Origin: JAVBMU01 sp031552185
GTDB taxonomy: Bacteria; Actinomycetota; Actinomycetes; Actinomycetales; Cellulomonadaceae
DNA length: 26,835 nt
Assembly: GCA_031552185.1 (NCBI GenBank)
Contig: JAVBMU010000045.1
Span: forward strand, 1-26,835
Reading direction: 5' to 3'
The position numbers were made by a program, and so were the translations under genes. The notes beneath the pieces are model-generated. The model ran no database searches and had not been told where the DNA came from. It worked only from the letters and a program-made list of their open reading frames with translations. Below, one piece after another: positions 6,626-14,820 of the stretch; position 1 is the stretch's first letter, and each line of letters starts with the position of its first letter.

Positions 6626-7211
6626 GACAGATGCCTCCCAGCGCCGGGCGATGCACCACCACCCGACGAGCGAAACCGCAGTCCACCGCCGCGCGCGACG
6701 TCCTGGAAGGCACCGGCCGAGCAATCGCCGGCACCGCCGCGCGACGCCACCAGTCGCGGCCGCGGACGGCCCGACTGCCTCAGGCCTGGAGAACCGGCGA
6801 CAACACCCCACCGGCAAACCTCACCGTGCCCCACACCCCGGACCCCCGCCTCTGGGCGCGGCCCCACGCGGCCGAGAGCGCCCGACTGCGCGGGTTGGAG
6901 ATCGCGCGGATAGGTGGTTCGGCGTGGCGGTGTGGCGTGGCGGTGTGGGCACCAGGTGCCCGGTTCAAGGTGGATTGTCAAGGTCTACATCGGAGCAGGA
7001 AGTCACCTGTGCCTGCGGTGTCATCGTCGTTCATCGAACCGTTGTGGGCCGGTTCGAAGCCCTGCTTCCGCCCCGTCGCGTGGCCCACCCGATGGGGTGT
7101 GAGCGTCAACGCATTGCGGACCGGGTGGTGTCTGACCTCTCGCTCGCCGGACGTACCTCTCGCTCGCGGGCGACAGGCGCCACGGGTGCCCAGACCTATC
7201 CGCGCGATCTC
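6626..7211. other. 586-bp gene-free region
   Basis: No convincing gene is seen: open frames here are Arg/Pro-rich, lack ribosome sites and have no family resemblance. Visible items are a minus-strand TTGACA at about 6974-6979, a 15-bp odd palindrome GGGCACC-A-GGTGCCC (6947-6961), a short direct repeat of GTGGCGGTGTGG near 6924-6945, a small inverted repeat TCGAACC/GGTTCGA (7034-7057) and two 13-bp repeats (7135-7167). The promoter of the 738-residue protein should lie in this stretch but is not identifiable with confidence. Confidence 0.55.
7135..7167. repeat. Two 13-bp direct repeats, 20-bp period
   Basis: ACCTCTCGCTCGC occurs at 7135-7147 and 7155-7167, again with a 20-bp period, just beyond the 3' end of the VanY-like gene. 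Function is unknown. Confidence 0.6.
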
Positions 7212-8129
7212 TTAGTTGCCGCCGATGCCGGCCGGACGGTTGTCCGTGCCGCCCCCGGCGACCGGGCCGGCGTCCCCGCCGGCTCCACCCTCGTCGCCCG
7301 AGTCGCCGGTCGAGCCGCCGGCGTCGTCGCCGTCGGGGTCAACGGCCGACAGCCGGCCGTTCTTGAGTTTGTATTCGCCGCCGACGGCACGCACACCCTC
7401 GGTGTATTCGAAGTGCCACGGCTCGTACTTGCCGCCACCGCCGCGCTTGGCCCAGCTCGGATTTGCCCAGCCGAAGACCTCGCCGTTCGTATTCAGCCAG
7501 GCGTAAATCTCCCTCGACGACGTCTCGGAGGAACACAGGTCGATGGCCAGGCCCCAACCGTGCATCGACTTGCCCGGGGCGGCGGCCAGCGAGCCGCGCT
7601 TGGCCCGCACGGATGCCTGCTGGGCCGCGCTGCGATAGCTCGACACGAGGCAGACATCGCGGCCGAAGGCGACGCGGAATGCCTCGTTGAGCGAGGCCCA
7701 GGCGGAGGCGGCGGCCGGCTGCAACTCCTCGCCGTCCTCCGGCAGCTTGCACAATTCGCGCGCGGTGAGATGCCCGTTGGACGAGGTGACCTTGGTGTCT
7801 GGGTCGCAACCCGGCAACGGATCGCGAACGTCCGACCGGCTTGCGGACAGAATCCGCACGGTCTGCGGCGCGGCCACCGCCGCGGAGATCGGCGGCGCGG
7901 TCGAGCCCTGGGCGATGACCTGCAGTGTTCTCGGGCCGGTCACAACCGCGCCGTCCGCGCGCAGATCGGGGCCCGACTCATGGCTATTCGCGATCAGCGG
8001 CATCGCGATGGTCGCGACGGCCAGCGAGCCGAGGACGGCCGCGCGCGGAATCCAGCGCTGCGATCCGGGGATGTGCGGCCGGCGGCCGGGCTGGATGGTT
8101 GCCTCGACGTCGGCGGCGGCGGCGGCCAT
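7212..8129 (-). CDS. Membrane-anchored D-alanyl-D-alanine carboxypeptidase, VanY family
   Basis: A 305-residue protein. A single hydrophobic segment (about 28-47) anchors or exports it. The C-terminal half is a VanY/LAS peptidase domain: the zinc motif SMHGWGLAID (188-197, ligands His190 and Asp197) and EPWHFE with His239, with Arg166 in SSYRS as the usual substrate-binding residue. It should trim the terminal D-Ala of peptidoglycan stem peptides outside the cell. The C-terminal tail of about 45 residues is Gly/Asp-rich and probably disordered. ATG at 8129 was chosen because GGAGGG lies eight bases before it. The frame stays open to 8276, but that extension is Arg-rich and lacks a ribosome site. 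A GTGA-N6-TCAC motif lies about 260 bp upstream. Confidence 0.88.
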   Translation of the reverse strand: MAAAAADVEATIQPGRRPHIPGSQRWIPRAAVLGSLAVATIAMPLIANSHESGPDLRADGAVVTGPRTLQVIAQGSTAPPISAAVAAPQTVRILSASRSDVRDPLPGCDPDTKVTSSNGHLTARELCKLPEDGEELQPAAASAWASLNEAFRVAFGRDVCLVSSYRSAAQQASVRAKRGSLAAAPGKSMHGWGLAIDLCSSETSSREIYAWLNTNGEVFGWANPSWAKRGGGGKYEPWHFEYTEGVRAVGGEYKLKNGRLSAVDPDGDDAGGSTGDSGDEGGAGGDAGPVAGGGTDNRPAGIGGN

Positions 8130-8250
8130 CGCCCGAGCCCTCCGGGTGGGTGCGAGGTCGCTTCGACCCGCCGTCACCCGAAGTCTCCGTGCCGTGCCAC
8201 GCTTGTCCGTTCTTCCCGTTCCGAATAAGCCATTGTCCCGGGCCATTTGC

Positions 8251-8288
8251 CCCATGCCGGCTATCCACGCCACCACCCATGCCGGCTA
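8251..8288. repeat. 13-bp direct repeat, 25-bp period, upstream of VanY gene
   Basis: CCCATGCCGGCTA occurs at 8251-8263 and 8276-8288, and CATGCCGG recurs at 8291-8298. The repeats sit in the 267-bp gap that must contain the VanY-like gene's promoter or leader. They may be operator sites or simple duplication. Confidence 0.5.
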
Positions 8289-8386
8289 CGCATGCCGGAC
8301 CGGAGGTGAATGAGGGACATGCCACTCAATCACGAGACAGTAACGAAGCATGCCGTACTTGCCAAGACGAGGCGCCGCACGACGAC

Positions 8387-8400
8387 GTGACAAAGGTCAC
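8387..8400. promoter_or_regulatory. Candidate Crp-family binding site
   Basis: GTGA (8387-8390), six bases, TCAC (8397-8400) match the core of the Crp/GlxR-type palindrome TGTGA-N6-TCACA, lacking only the outer T and A. It overlaps the stop codon of the CorC-like gene and lies upstream of the VanY-like gene. Peptidoglycan-remodelling genes are known Crp targets in some actinobacteria. Binding here is inference. Confidence 0.35.
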
Positions 8401-9437
8401 CTTCGACGGCGCTGCATGGCGTCGCGCACCTCGCCGACCAGCTCTTCGAGGATGTCCTCGAGGAACACCACACCCACCGCAGCGCCGTCGGAATCCACCC
8501 GCGCCAGGTGGGCGCCGGAGCGTTGCATGGCGCGCAAGGTGTCCTCGATCTCGTCCCCCGGCACCGCGACCGCCAACGCCCGCACCCGCCAACTCGGCAC
8601 CGGCGCGCTCCGGGCCGGACCGTCGGCGTCGAGCACGTCCTTCAGGTGGAGGTAACCGACCAGATCGCCGCCGGCGTCGCGGACCGGGAACCGGCTGAAG
8701 CCGGTCCGGGCGACCAGCCGCTCGACTTCCTCGGGCGTGCACCCCTCGACCACGCCCACGAGTTGACCGGCGGGCACCATGACGTCGCCCGCGGTGCGTT
8801 CGGAGAACTCGATCGCGCCGGTGAGCAAGCCCTGGTCGTCCACCAGGACGCCCTCGGCCTGCGAGTGCTCGACGATCGACTGCACCTCATTGGCCGTGAA
8901 CGCGGAGGCGACCTCGTCCCGCGGCTCGATGCCGGCCCAGCGCACGACGCCGTTCGCCAGCCAGTTCAGGCCCCCGATCACCGGGCGCAGCACCCGGCCG
9001 AGCCACACCAGGGGCGGCCCGAACCAGAGCACGGCCGACTCCGGCCCGGCCACGGCCAGATTCTTGGGCACCATCTCACCGAGCACGACGTGCAGGTAGA
9101 CCACGAGCGTTAAGGCGATCAGGAAGGCGATGGGATGCGACCACGCCGCGGGGACGCCGATGGCGTGCAGCGGCGCCGCAATCAGGTGTGCGATCGCGGG
9201 TTCGGCCACCACGCCCAGCCCGGTGGAGCACACCGTCACCCCCAACTGGGCACAGGCCAGCATCAGCGAGATGTGCTCCATGGCCCACAGCACGGTGGTC
9301 GCCCGCCGGTTGCCCGCCGCCGCGAGCGGTTCGATCGCCGACCGCCGCGAGGAGATGACGGCGAATTCGGCGCCGACGAAGAACGCGTTGCCGGCCAGCA
9401 GCACGATGGCCAGCGCGATGGCCCAGCCGGTGTTCAC
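8397..9437 (-). CDS. CNNM/CorC-type membrane protein (DUF21 plus CBS pair), short form
   Basis: A 346-residue integral membrane protein. The N-terminal DUF21 domain (about 1-185) has three or four helices and the motifs GAEFAVISSRRSAIE and GEMVPKNLA. A CBS pair follows (about 200-335), with MVPAGQLVGV and FSRFPVRDAGGDLVGYLHLKD. The usual C-terminal CorC/HlyC domain is absent, as the protein ends in RRRR right after the second CBS. Relatives are implicated in Mg2+ or other divalent-cation handling; the older 'hemolysin' name is misleading. The GTG start overlaps the upstream paralogue's stop by four bases (GTGA), so the two are translationally coupled and may form a heteromer. Confidence 0.87.
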   Translation of the reverse strand: MNTGWAIALAIVLLAGNAFFVGAEFAVISSRRSAIEPLAAAGNRRATTVLWAMEHISLMLACAQLGVTVCSTGLGVVAEPAIAHLIAAPLHAIGVPAAWSHPIAFLIALTLVVYLHVVLGEMVPKNLAVAGPESAVLWFGPPLVWLGRVLRPVIGGLNWLANGVVRWAGIEPRDEVASAFTANEVQSIVEHSQAEGVLVDDQGLLTGAIEFSERTAGDVMVPAGQLVGVVEGCTPEEVERLVARTGFSRFPVRDAGGDLVGYLHLKDVLDADGPARSAPVPSWRVRALAVAVPGDEIEDTLRAMQRSGAHLARVDSDGAAVGVVFLEDILEELVGEVRDAMQRRRR

Positions 9438-10795
9438 GCGGCGCCACCCCCCGCACCGGGCAGCACCCGCACCCGCAGTCGTTCCACCCGGCGGCCCTCC
9501 ATCGCGTCCACCCGCAGCGCCACGGCGACGGGACCCTCCTCGATCAGCACCTCGTCGCCCACCTCGGGCAACCGGCCGAGCCGCGCCATGACCAGACCGC
9601 CCAGGGTCTCGTACGCCCCGTCCTCGGGCACCAGCAGCCCGGCGACCTCGGCGAGTTCATCGGGTCGCAGCAGGCCGGAGACCAGCCAGGAGCCGTCCGC
9701 GCGTCGATCGGCGGGCACCCGGCCCGGATCGTGCTCGTCCGCCACCTCACCGACCAGTTCCTCGACGACGTCCTCCAGCGTCACCACGCCGGCCGTCCCG
9801 CCGTACTCGTCCACCACCAACGCCATCTGCAGCCCGAAGCCGCGCAGTTCCACCAACAGCGGGCCGAGGCGCACGGTCTCCGGCACCCGGGGCGCCGGCA
9901 CCATCAGCGCGGCCGCGGGGACCTCGGCGCGGCGCTCGAACGGCACCGCGACGGCGCGGCGCAAATGCACCAGGCCGACGACGTCGTCCCGGTCCTGCCC
10001 GATCACCGGGAACCGGGAATGGCCGCTGCTGCGGGCGGCGGCCACGACATCCGCGGCGGTCGCCCCGCGGTCCAGGACGATCATCCGCATCCGATCGGTC
10101 ATGACGTCGACGGCGCTGAGTTCGTCCAATTCGATCGAATTGGTCAGCAGCCGGGCGACGGCGGAATCGAGCGTTCCCTCCTGCGCCGAGCGGCGCACGA
10201 GCGCCGCCAGTTCCGACGCCGATCGTGCCCCGGACAGTTCCTCTCGCGGTTCGACGCCGACCCGGCGCAGCAGCGCGTTCGCGGAACCGTTCAGCACCGA
10301 GATCAGGGGGCGGAACAGGCGCGTGAAGTAGCGCTGGAGCGGCACCACCTGCCGGGCGACCGCGTACGGGCTCGCCAGGGCGAAGTTCTTCGGGATCAGC
10401 TCGCCGAGGAGCATCGACACCGCGTTCACCAGGATCAGCGCGACGGTCGCCGCCAGGATGGCGGCGGCCGCCGGGGCGAGCGCGGAGTCGCCCCACCAGC
10501 CTTCGAGCATCGCGGCGAGGGCGGGCTGGGTGGTGTAGCCGAGCAAGATCGTCGTCGTGGTAATGCCCACCTGGGCCGAGGACAGCTCGGTGGACAGATT
10601 CCGCAGCGCCGCCCGGACCTTCGCATCGCGCCGATCCCCCGGCTCGGCCGCGTCCTCGCCGTCGTCCCGGCCGACGATCGCCGGGTCGAGGGCGACCAGC
10701 GAGAATTCCGCCGCCACGAAGACGGCGGTTCCGACGGTCAACAGGAGCCCGAGGGCGACCAGCGCCCACTCGGTCAGCACGGCTTGTTCCACCAC
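9434..10795 (-). CDS. CNNM/CorC-type membrane protein (DUF21, CBS pair, CorC domain)
   Basis: A 453-residue full-length paralogue of the next gene. The DUF21 transmembrane domain (about 1-195) has VAAEFSLVALD, SSAQVGITTTTILLG and GELIPKNFAL. Two CBS motifs follow (about 215-345: DVMTDRM, HSRFPVIG, and DEYGGTAGVVTLEDVVEELVGE). A C-terminal CorC/HlyC-like domain (about 365-445) follows. It is probably an inner-membrane cation transporter or sensor, with the CBS pair binding nucleotide. It starts with GTG at 10795, directly followed by a second GTG. No clear Shine-Dalgarno is seen, so the exact start is uncertain. It heads a two-gene operon divergent from the response-regulator operon, with a 143-bp shared upstream region. 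Confidence 0.88.
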   Translation of the reverse strand: MVEQAVLTEWALVALGLLLTVGTAVFVAAEFSLVALDPAIVGRDDGEDAAEPGDRRDAKVRAALRNLSTELSSAQVGITTTTILLGYTTQPALAAMLEGWWGDSALAPAAAAILAATVALILVNAVSMLLGELIPKNFALASPYAVARQVVPLQRYFTRLFRPLISVLNGSANALLRRVGVEPREELSGARSASELAALVRRSAQEGTLDSAVARLLTNSIELDELSAVDVMTDRMRMIVLDRGATAADVVAAARSSGHSRFPVIGQDRDDVVGLVHLRRAVAVPFERRAEVPAAALMVPAPRVPETVRLGPLLVELRGFGLQMALVVDEYGGTAGVVTLEDVVEELVGEVADEHDPGRVPADRRADGSWLVSGLLRPDELAEVAGLLVPEDGAYETLGGLVMARLGRLPEVGDEVLIEEGPVAVALRVDAMEGRRVERLRVRVLPGAGGGAA

Positions 10796-10938
10796 TCTCG
10801 CAGGACTGCGGTCATCGTGCCGTCGATCGTATCGGGCACGCGGCCTGCCGGGCCGCGCAAGCCATGCTTCGCACCGTCGTGAGCGCCGAAGATGCCCAAA
10901 TCACACCGAGCGCCCGGGAGTTGTGCCAGGCTGTGGTC

Positions 10939-11691
10939 ATGGTTGCGAGCACATCGCCGGTCGGTGCCGGGTCCGGTTCCGGCGGCACGGCGCGCCAATC
11001 GAACGCCACAATTCTCGTCGTCGAGGACGAACCCGCGATCGCCACGGCGATCGCGCAACGTCTGACCGCCGAGGGCTGGCGGGTGGAGGTCGCCCGCGAC
11101 GGATTGTCCGGCGTGGAGGCCGCGAGTCGGCTGCGCCCGGACGCCGTGGTGCTGGACGTGATGCTCCCCGGGATCGATGGGCTCGAGGTGACCCGCCGGA
11201 TCCAGGCGGACACCCCGATCCCGATTCTCATGCTGACCGCCCGCGACGACGAGACGGACGTCCTGGTCGGCCTCGGCGTCGGCGCGGACGACTACATGAC
11301 CAAGCCGTTCTCGATGCGCGAGTTGGTCGCCCGGCTCAAGGCGCTGCTGCGGCGGGTGGACCGCGCCGCCCAGGTCGCCACGCCGGTGGCGGCCGACCCA
11401 CCGATCACGGTCGGCGACGTCACGATCGACCGCGCCCAGCGCCGCGTCCACCGGGCGGGCGACGAGGTCCACCTCACGCCCACCGAATTCGAGTTGCTCG
11501 TCATGCTGGCCGGTTCGCCGAAGACGGTGCTCACCCGCGAGCGCCTGCTCGCCGAGGTCTGGGACTGGGCGGACGCGAGCGGCACCCGGACGGTCGACTC
11601 GCACATCAAGGCGCTGCGGCGCAAGCTCGGCTCGGACCTCATCCGGACCGTGCACGGCGTCGGTTACGCGTTCGAGCCGCCCGCGTCGTGA
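10939..11691 (+). CDS. OmpR/PhoB-family response regulator
   Basis: A 250-residue regulator. The receiver domain (about 23-138) has acidic pocket residues Glu29/Asp30, phospho-acceptor Asp73 (VVLDVMLPG), Thr100, Tyr119 and Lys122 (TKPF). The C-terminal winged-helix domain (about 155-248) has LTPTEFELL, VLTRERLLAEVW and the recognition segment TRTVDSHIKALRRKL, ending VHGVGYAFE. A Ser/Gly-rich leader of about 20 residues precedes the receiver. ATG at 10939 was chosen; the frame is open further upstream but without family character. A CAGGCT hexamer ends six bases before the ATG and may be a weak -10 box of a leaderless transcript. It is the first gene of an operon with the kinase and ABC transporter. 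Confidence 0.9.
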   Translation: MVASTSPVGAGSGSGGTARQSNATILVVEDEPAIATAIAQRLTAEGWRVEVARDGLSGVEAASRLRPDAVVLDVMLPGIDGLEVTRRIQADTPIPILMLTARDDETDVLVGLGVGADDYMTKPFSMRELVARLKALLRRVDRAAQVATPVAADPPITVGDVTIDRAQRRVHRAGDEVHLTPTEFELLVMLAGSPKTVLTRERLLAEVWDWADASGTRTVDSHIKALRRKLGSDLIRTVHGVGYAFEPPAS

Positions 11692-11701
11692 CGGATCGGC
11701 C

Positions 11702-12874
11702 GTGACCGCCAACGACGGGCCGGGCCTACCGACGAGCGCGGACCCGCCGGGCCCGAGCCGAACCCGCCGCCCGCGGTGGCCGGACTTCCGGCCACTGGAT
11801 TCGTTCCGCTCGCTGAAGATCAAGCTGGGCGTGCTGGTCGCCGCGACGGTGACCCTGGCCGTGATCATCACCTGGGTCGGCCTGCAGAACGAACTCGGGC
11901 CCCGGCGGACCTTCCCGCTCGCCCTGGTCCTGTCGCTGTTCCTCACCCAGGTCCTCGCCCGCGGCATGACCTCGCCGCTGCGCGAGATCACCGCCGCGGT
12001 CCGCTCGATGGCCGACGGCGATTACTCCCGCCGGGTGCGAGCCACCAGTCGGGACGAGGTGGGCCAGTTGGCGATGGCCTTCAACGTCATGGCGGCCGAC
12101 CTCGGCTCGGCCGACCAGACCCGCCGCGACCTGATCGCCAACGTCTCCCACGAACTGCGTACCCCCGTGGCGGCGCTGCAGGCGCAACTGGAGAACATCG
12201 TCGACGGCGTCAGCGAACCGACCACCGCCACGATGGAGTCCGCGCTCGCGCAGACCGAGCGGCTGTCCCGGCTGATCGCGTACCTGCTGGATCTGAGCCG
12301 GATCGAGGCGGGCGCCTCGGCCCTGACCATCACCGAGCTGCCGGTCGGCGACTTCCTGGAGGAGGTGGCCGACAGCCTGTCGATGATGGAAGCCGACAAG
12401 GCACTGCATTATGTGGTCGATGTCACGCCGGCGGACCTCACCTTGCAGGGCGACCGCGAACGGCTGAATCAGGTGGTGACGAACCTGTTGCAGAATGCCA
12501 TCCGGCACTCCCCCGCCTTCGGCGAGATCCGGCTCGAGGCCTACCCGGGCGCGGACGACACGGTCGTCATCGACGTCGTCGACGAGGGCCCGGGGATCGC
12601 CCCGGAGGATCGCGAGCGGATCTTCGCCCGATTTGCCCGGGGCGGCGGCGCCCATTCCCAGCCGAGCGGCACGACGGGCGGAACCGGGATCGGCCTGTCG
12701 ATCGTGCGGTGGGCGGTCGAGTTGCACGGCGGTCAGGTCCAGGTCGCGGACTCCGAGCACGGGGCGGTGATGCGGGTGACCCTGCCGGCCCACGCCGTCC
12801 AGCCGGACTTGCCGGAGACCCGTGCGGGTCGTGCCACACTGGACCCCACCGCAGATGGCGGGGACCAGTACTGA
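11702..12874 (+). CDS. Sensor histidine kinase, intramembrane-sensing type
   Basis: A 390-residue kinase. A Pro/Arg-rich cytoplasmic N-terminus (1-38) precedes TM1 (about 41-61), an extracytoplasmic loop of only about eight residues (62-69) and TM2 (about 70-86). HAMP follows (87-140). The dimerisation/phosphorylation motif is NVSHELRTP with His150. The ATPase has an N box (RLNQVVTNLLQNAIRH), DEGPGI, a RIFARF F-box and GGTGIGLSIV. With almost no outer domain, it cannot bind a ligand like a classical sensor and probably senses within the membrane or through a partner such as the downstream ABC transporter. It starts with GTG ten bases after the regulator stop, and its stop is 11 bases before the ATPase gene. 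Confidence 0.9.
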   Translation: MTANDGPGLPTSADPPGPSRTRRPRWPDFRPLDSFRSLKIKLGVLVAATVTLAVIITWVGLQNELGPRRTFPLALVLSLFLTQVLARGMTSPLREITAAVRSMADGDYSRRVRATSRDEVGQLAMAFNVMAADLGSADQTRRDLIANVSHELRTPVAALQAQLENIVDGVSEPTTATMESALAQTERLSRLIAYLLDLSRIEAGASALTITELPVGDFLEEVADSLSMMEADKALHYVVDVTPADLTLQGDRERLNQVVTNLLQNAIRHSPAFGEIRLEAYPGADDTVVIDVVDEGPGIAPEDRERIFARFARGGGAHSQPSGTTGGTGIGLSIVRWAVELHGGQVQVADSEHGAVMRVTLPAHAVQPDLPETRAGRATLDPTADGGDQY

Positions 12875-12885
12875 CGGAGGCGCGG

Positions 12886-13914
12886 ATGAGCGACGAGGGT
12901 GTCGTCGCGGTCGACCACCTGACCAAAGACTTCGGGCCCGTTCGGGCGGTGGACGACCTGAGCTTCACGGTCCGGCCGGGCCGAGTCACCGGCTTCCTCG
13001 GCCCCAACGGGGCGGGCAAGACCACTACCTTGCGCACGCTGCTGGGTCTCGTCCGCCCGACGTCGGGCAGCACCACCATCGGCGGGGTGCCCTACCAGCG
13101 GATCGCCCGGCCCACTCGCGTGGTCGGTGCCGCGCTGGAGGCGGCCAGCTTCCACCCCGGCCGCTCGGCCCGCGACCACCTGCGTACCTACGCGCCCCTG
13201 GCCGGCGCCTCGGACGCCCGGTGCGACGAGGTGCTCGCCCTGGTCGGGCTGACCGACGCCGCGAACCGCCGGGTCGGCGGATTCTCAATGGGCATGCGCC
13301 AGCGCCTCGCGCTGGCGACCACCATGCTGGGCAACCCGCGGGTGCTGCTGCTCGACGAACCCGCGAACGGTCTCGACCCCGAGGGGATCGCGTGGATGCG
13401 CGGCTTCCTGCGGCACCTGGCCGGCGAGGGGCGGACGGTGCTGATCTCCAGCCACCTGCTCTCCGAGGTCCAGCAATCCGTGGACGACGTCGTGATCATC
13501 GCCCGCGGCCGGCTCGCCCACGCCTCCTCGATGGCCGAGTTGGCCGCGCTGCAGGTGCCGACCGTCCTGGTCACCTCGCCCGACGGCGCCCGGCTGGATG
13601 CGCTGGTGGCCGAACGCGGCTGGACGCCGGCGGCCCCCACCGCCGGCAACGGTATCGCTGCGGGCGTGGCGCCGGGGGTCGGCCCGGCCGGCCGTGCCGT
13701 GCTGCTTCGGGACGTTACCGCGGCGCAGGTCGGCGCCGCGGCCTTCGCCGCGGGCCTCGAACTGCACGAGCTGGCCACCCGCGCCGTCGAGCTCGAGGAC
13801 ATCTTCCTGCGCCTGGTCGAGGCGGCGACGGCGCCGCCGCCCGAAGCCGTGCCGCCCGGACCGGTGCCGCCCCCAGGCCACCATCCCGGCTCCGGCGAAG
13901 GGAGCGCCGCCTGA
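12886..13914 (+). CDS. ABC transporter ATP-binding protein (ABC-2 / BcrA-NatA type)
   Basis: A 342-residue ATPase subunit. Walker A is GPNGAGKTT (39-47), the ABC signature FSMGMRQRL (133-141), Walker B LLLDEP (154-159) with the D-loop following, and the switch His190 (SSH). The Q-loop position reads AALEAASFHPG, with Glu instead of Gln, common in the drug-exporter branch. After the core (about 215) comes an Ala/Gly/Pro-rich C-terminal extension of about 125 residues, part of which (DVTAAQVGAAAFAAGLELHEL...ELEDIFLRLVE) is the usual regulatory tail. GGAGG lies five bases before ATG 12886. Its stop overlaps the permease start (TGATG), indicating tight coupling. Confidence 0.92.
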   Translation: MSDEGVVAVDHLTKDFGPVRAVDDLSFTVRPGRVTGFLGPNGAGKTTTLRTLLGLVRPTSGSTTIGGVPYQRIARPTRVVGAALEAASFHPGRSARDHLRTYAPLAGASDARCDEVLALVGLTDAANRRVGGFSMGMRQRLALATTMLGNPRVLLLDEPANGLDPEGIAWMRGFLRHLAGEGRTVLISSHLLSEVQQSVDDVVIIARGRLAHASSMAELAALQVPTVLVTSPDGARLDALVAERGWTPAAPTAGNGIAAGVAPGVGPAGRAVLLRDVTAAQVGAAAFAAGLELHELATRAVELEDIFLRLVEAATAPPPEAVPPGPVPPPGHHPGSGEGSAA

Positions 13915-14729
13915 TGCGCGCGACGCTGGTCTCCGAGTACCGCAAGCTGGTCACCACCCGCTCGTGGTGGCTCCTGTTGCTCCTGATGTCCGCATATATG
14001 GGCTTCACGGCCGCCGTGATCGGATTCACCGTCACCCAGACGGCGTCGTTGGGCGAGATCGACGGCGCCGCGAACCCGTTCCCCGCCACGGCCGGGACCG
14101 CGATCGCCGTCTACACGATCGCGGTGTCCGCGGGCTACGTCTTCCCGGTCCTCGTGGGTGCGATGTCCGTCACGAGTGAGTTTCGACACAAGACCATCAC
14201 GCCCACCTTCCTGGGCGAGCCGAATCGGGACCGCGTGCTGTCCGCGAAGATGCTGGCCGCCGTACCGGTCGGCCTGCTGTACGGCCTCGCCGGGACGCTC
14301 GCCGGGCTGGTGGCCGGCGCGGGTGCCCTCGCGGTCTTCGGCCACGACACCTTCCTCGGCGACGCCGACGTGCAGACCGCCCTGGCTCGTTCCGTCCTCG
14401 CGCTGACCATCTGGACCGTGGTGGGCGTCGCGCTCGGCGCCGCCATTCCGCACCAGGTGGTGGTGATCGTGATCGTCCTGGCCTTCACCCAGTTCGTGGA
14501 GCCGCTGCTGCGCGGCCTGCTTACCGCGGTCGCCGACGGGCGGTTCGCCGACGTCGCCCGCTTCATGCCGGGTGCCGCCGGCGAGGCGATCACCGGCCGA
14601 AGCTTCTATTCCGCAGCGGGCCTCGGCGACCTGTTGCCCTGGTGGCAGGGCCTGCTCGTGCTGTTGGCCTACGCCGTCGTCTTGGCCGGGATCGGCCGGG
14701 TGACGACGTTCCGCCGGGACATCACGTAA
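13914..14729 (+). CDS. ABC-2 type permease
   Basis: A 271-residue membrane protein with about six predicted helices. The first follows a short cytoplasmic start (SEYRKLVTTRSWW), and others include YTIAVSAGYVFPVLVGAMSV, a Leu/Ala/Gly-rich helix pair near 108-135, VLALTIWTVVGVALGAAI, VVVIVIVLAF and the last near 245-262. The SVTSEFRHKTITPTFL segment between helices 2 and 3 is typical of ABC-2 exporters, where EFRxxT contacts the ATPase. With the preceding ATPase it should form a homodimeric exporter or detoxification pump, or a lantibiotic/bacitracin-type sensor. The substrate is not deducible. The ATG shares one base with the upstream stop, and AAGGGAG lies just before it. It is the last gene of the operon. 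Confidence 0.88.
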   Translation: MRATLVSEYRKLVTTRSWWLLLLLMSAYMGFTAAVIGFTVTQTASLGEIDGAANPFPATAGTAIAVYTIAVSAGYVFPVLVGAMSVTSEFRHKTITPTFLGEPNRDRVLSAKMLAAVPVGLLYGLAGTLAGLVAGAGALAVFGHDTFLGDADVQTALARSVLALTIWTVVGVALGAAIPHQVVVIVIVLAFTQFVEPLLRGLLTAVADGRFADVARFMPGAAGEAITGRSFYSAAGLGDLLPWWQGLLVLLAYAVVLAGIGRVTTFRRDIT

Positions 14730-14820
14730 CCCGGCCGGCCCTACGGGATGCAGGCGACGTGACATAAGCTGGACAGGTTGCGAAGACCACGCTGCAGGGG
14801 CGTGGCCGCGAGACCTGGAA

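Noticed and set aside
7034..7057. TCGAACC/GGTTCGA inverted repeat, considered as a tRNA T-arm or remnant
   Set aside because: No acceptor, D or anticodon arm can be formed around it; the stem is only seven pairs with a ten-base loop.
6631..7215. Open frame of 194 codons in the gene-free region
   Set aside because: Composition is Arg/Pro/Ser-rich as in shadow frames, with no ribosome site and no family resemblance.
8130..8396. Possible c-di-AMP (ydaO-type) riboswitch upstream of the VanY-like gene
   Set aside because: Such switches precede wall hydrolases in actinobacteria, but the conserved core words and pairings could not be found here.
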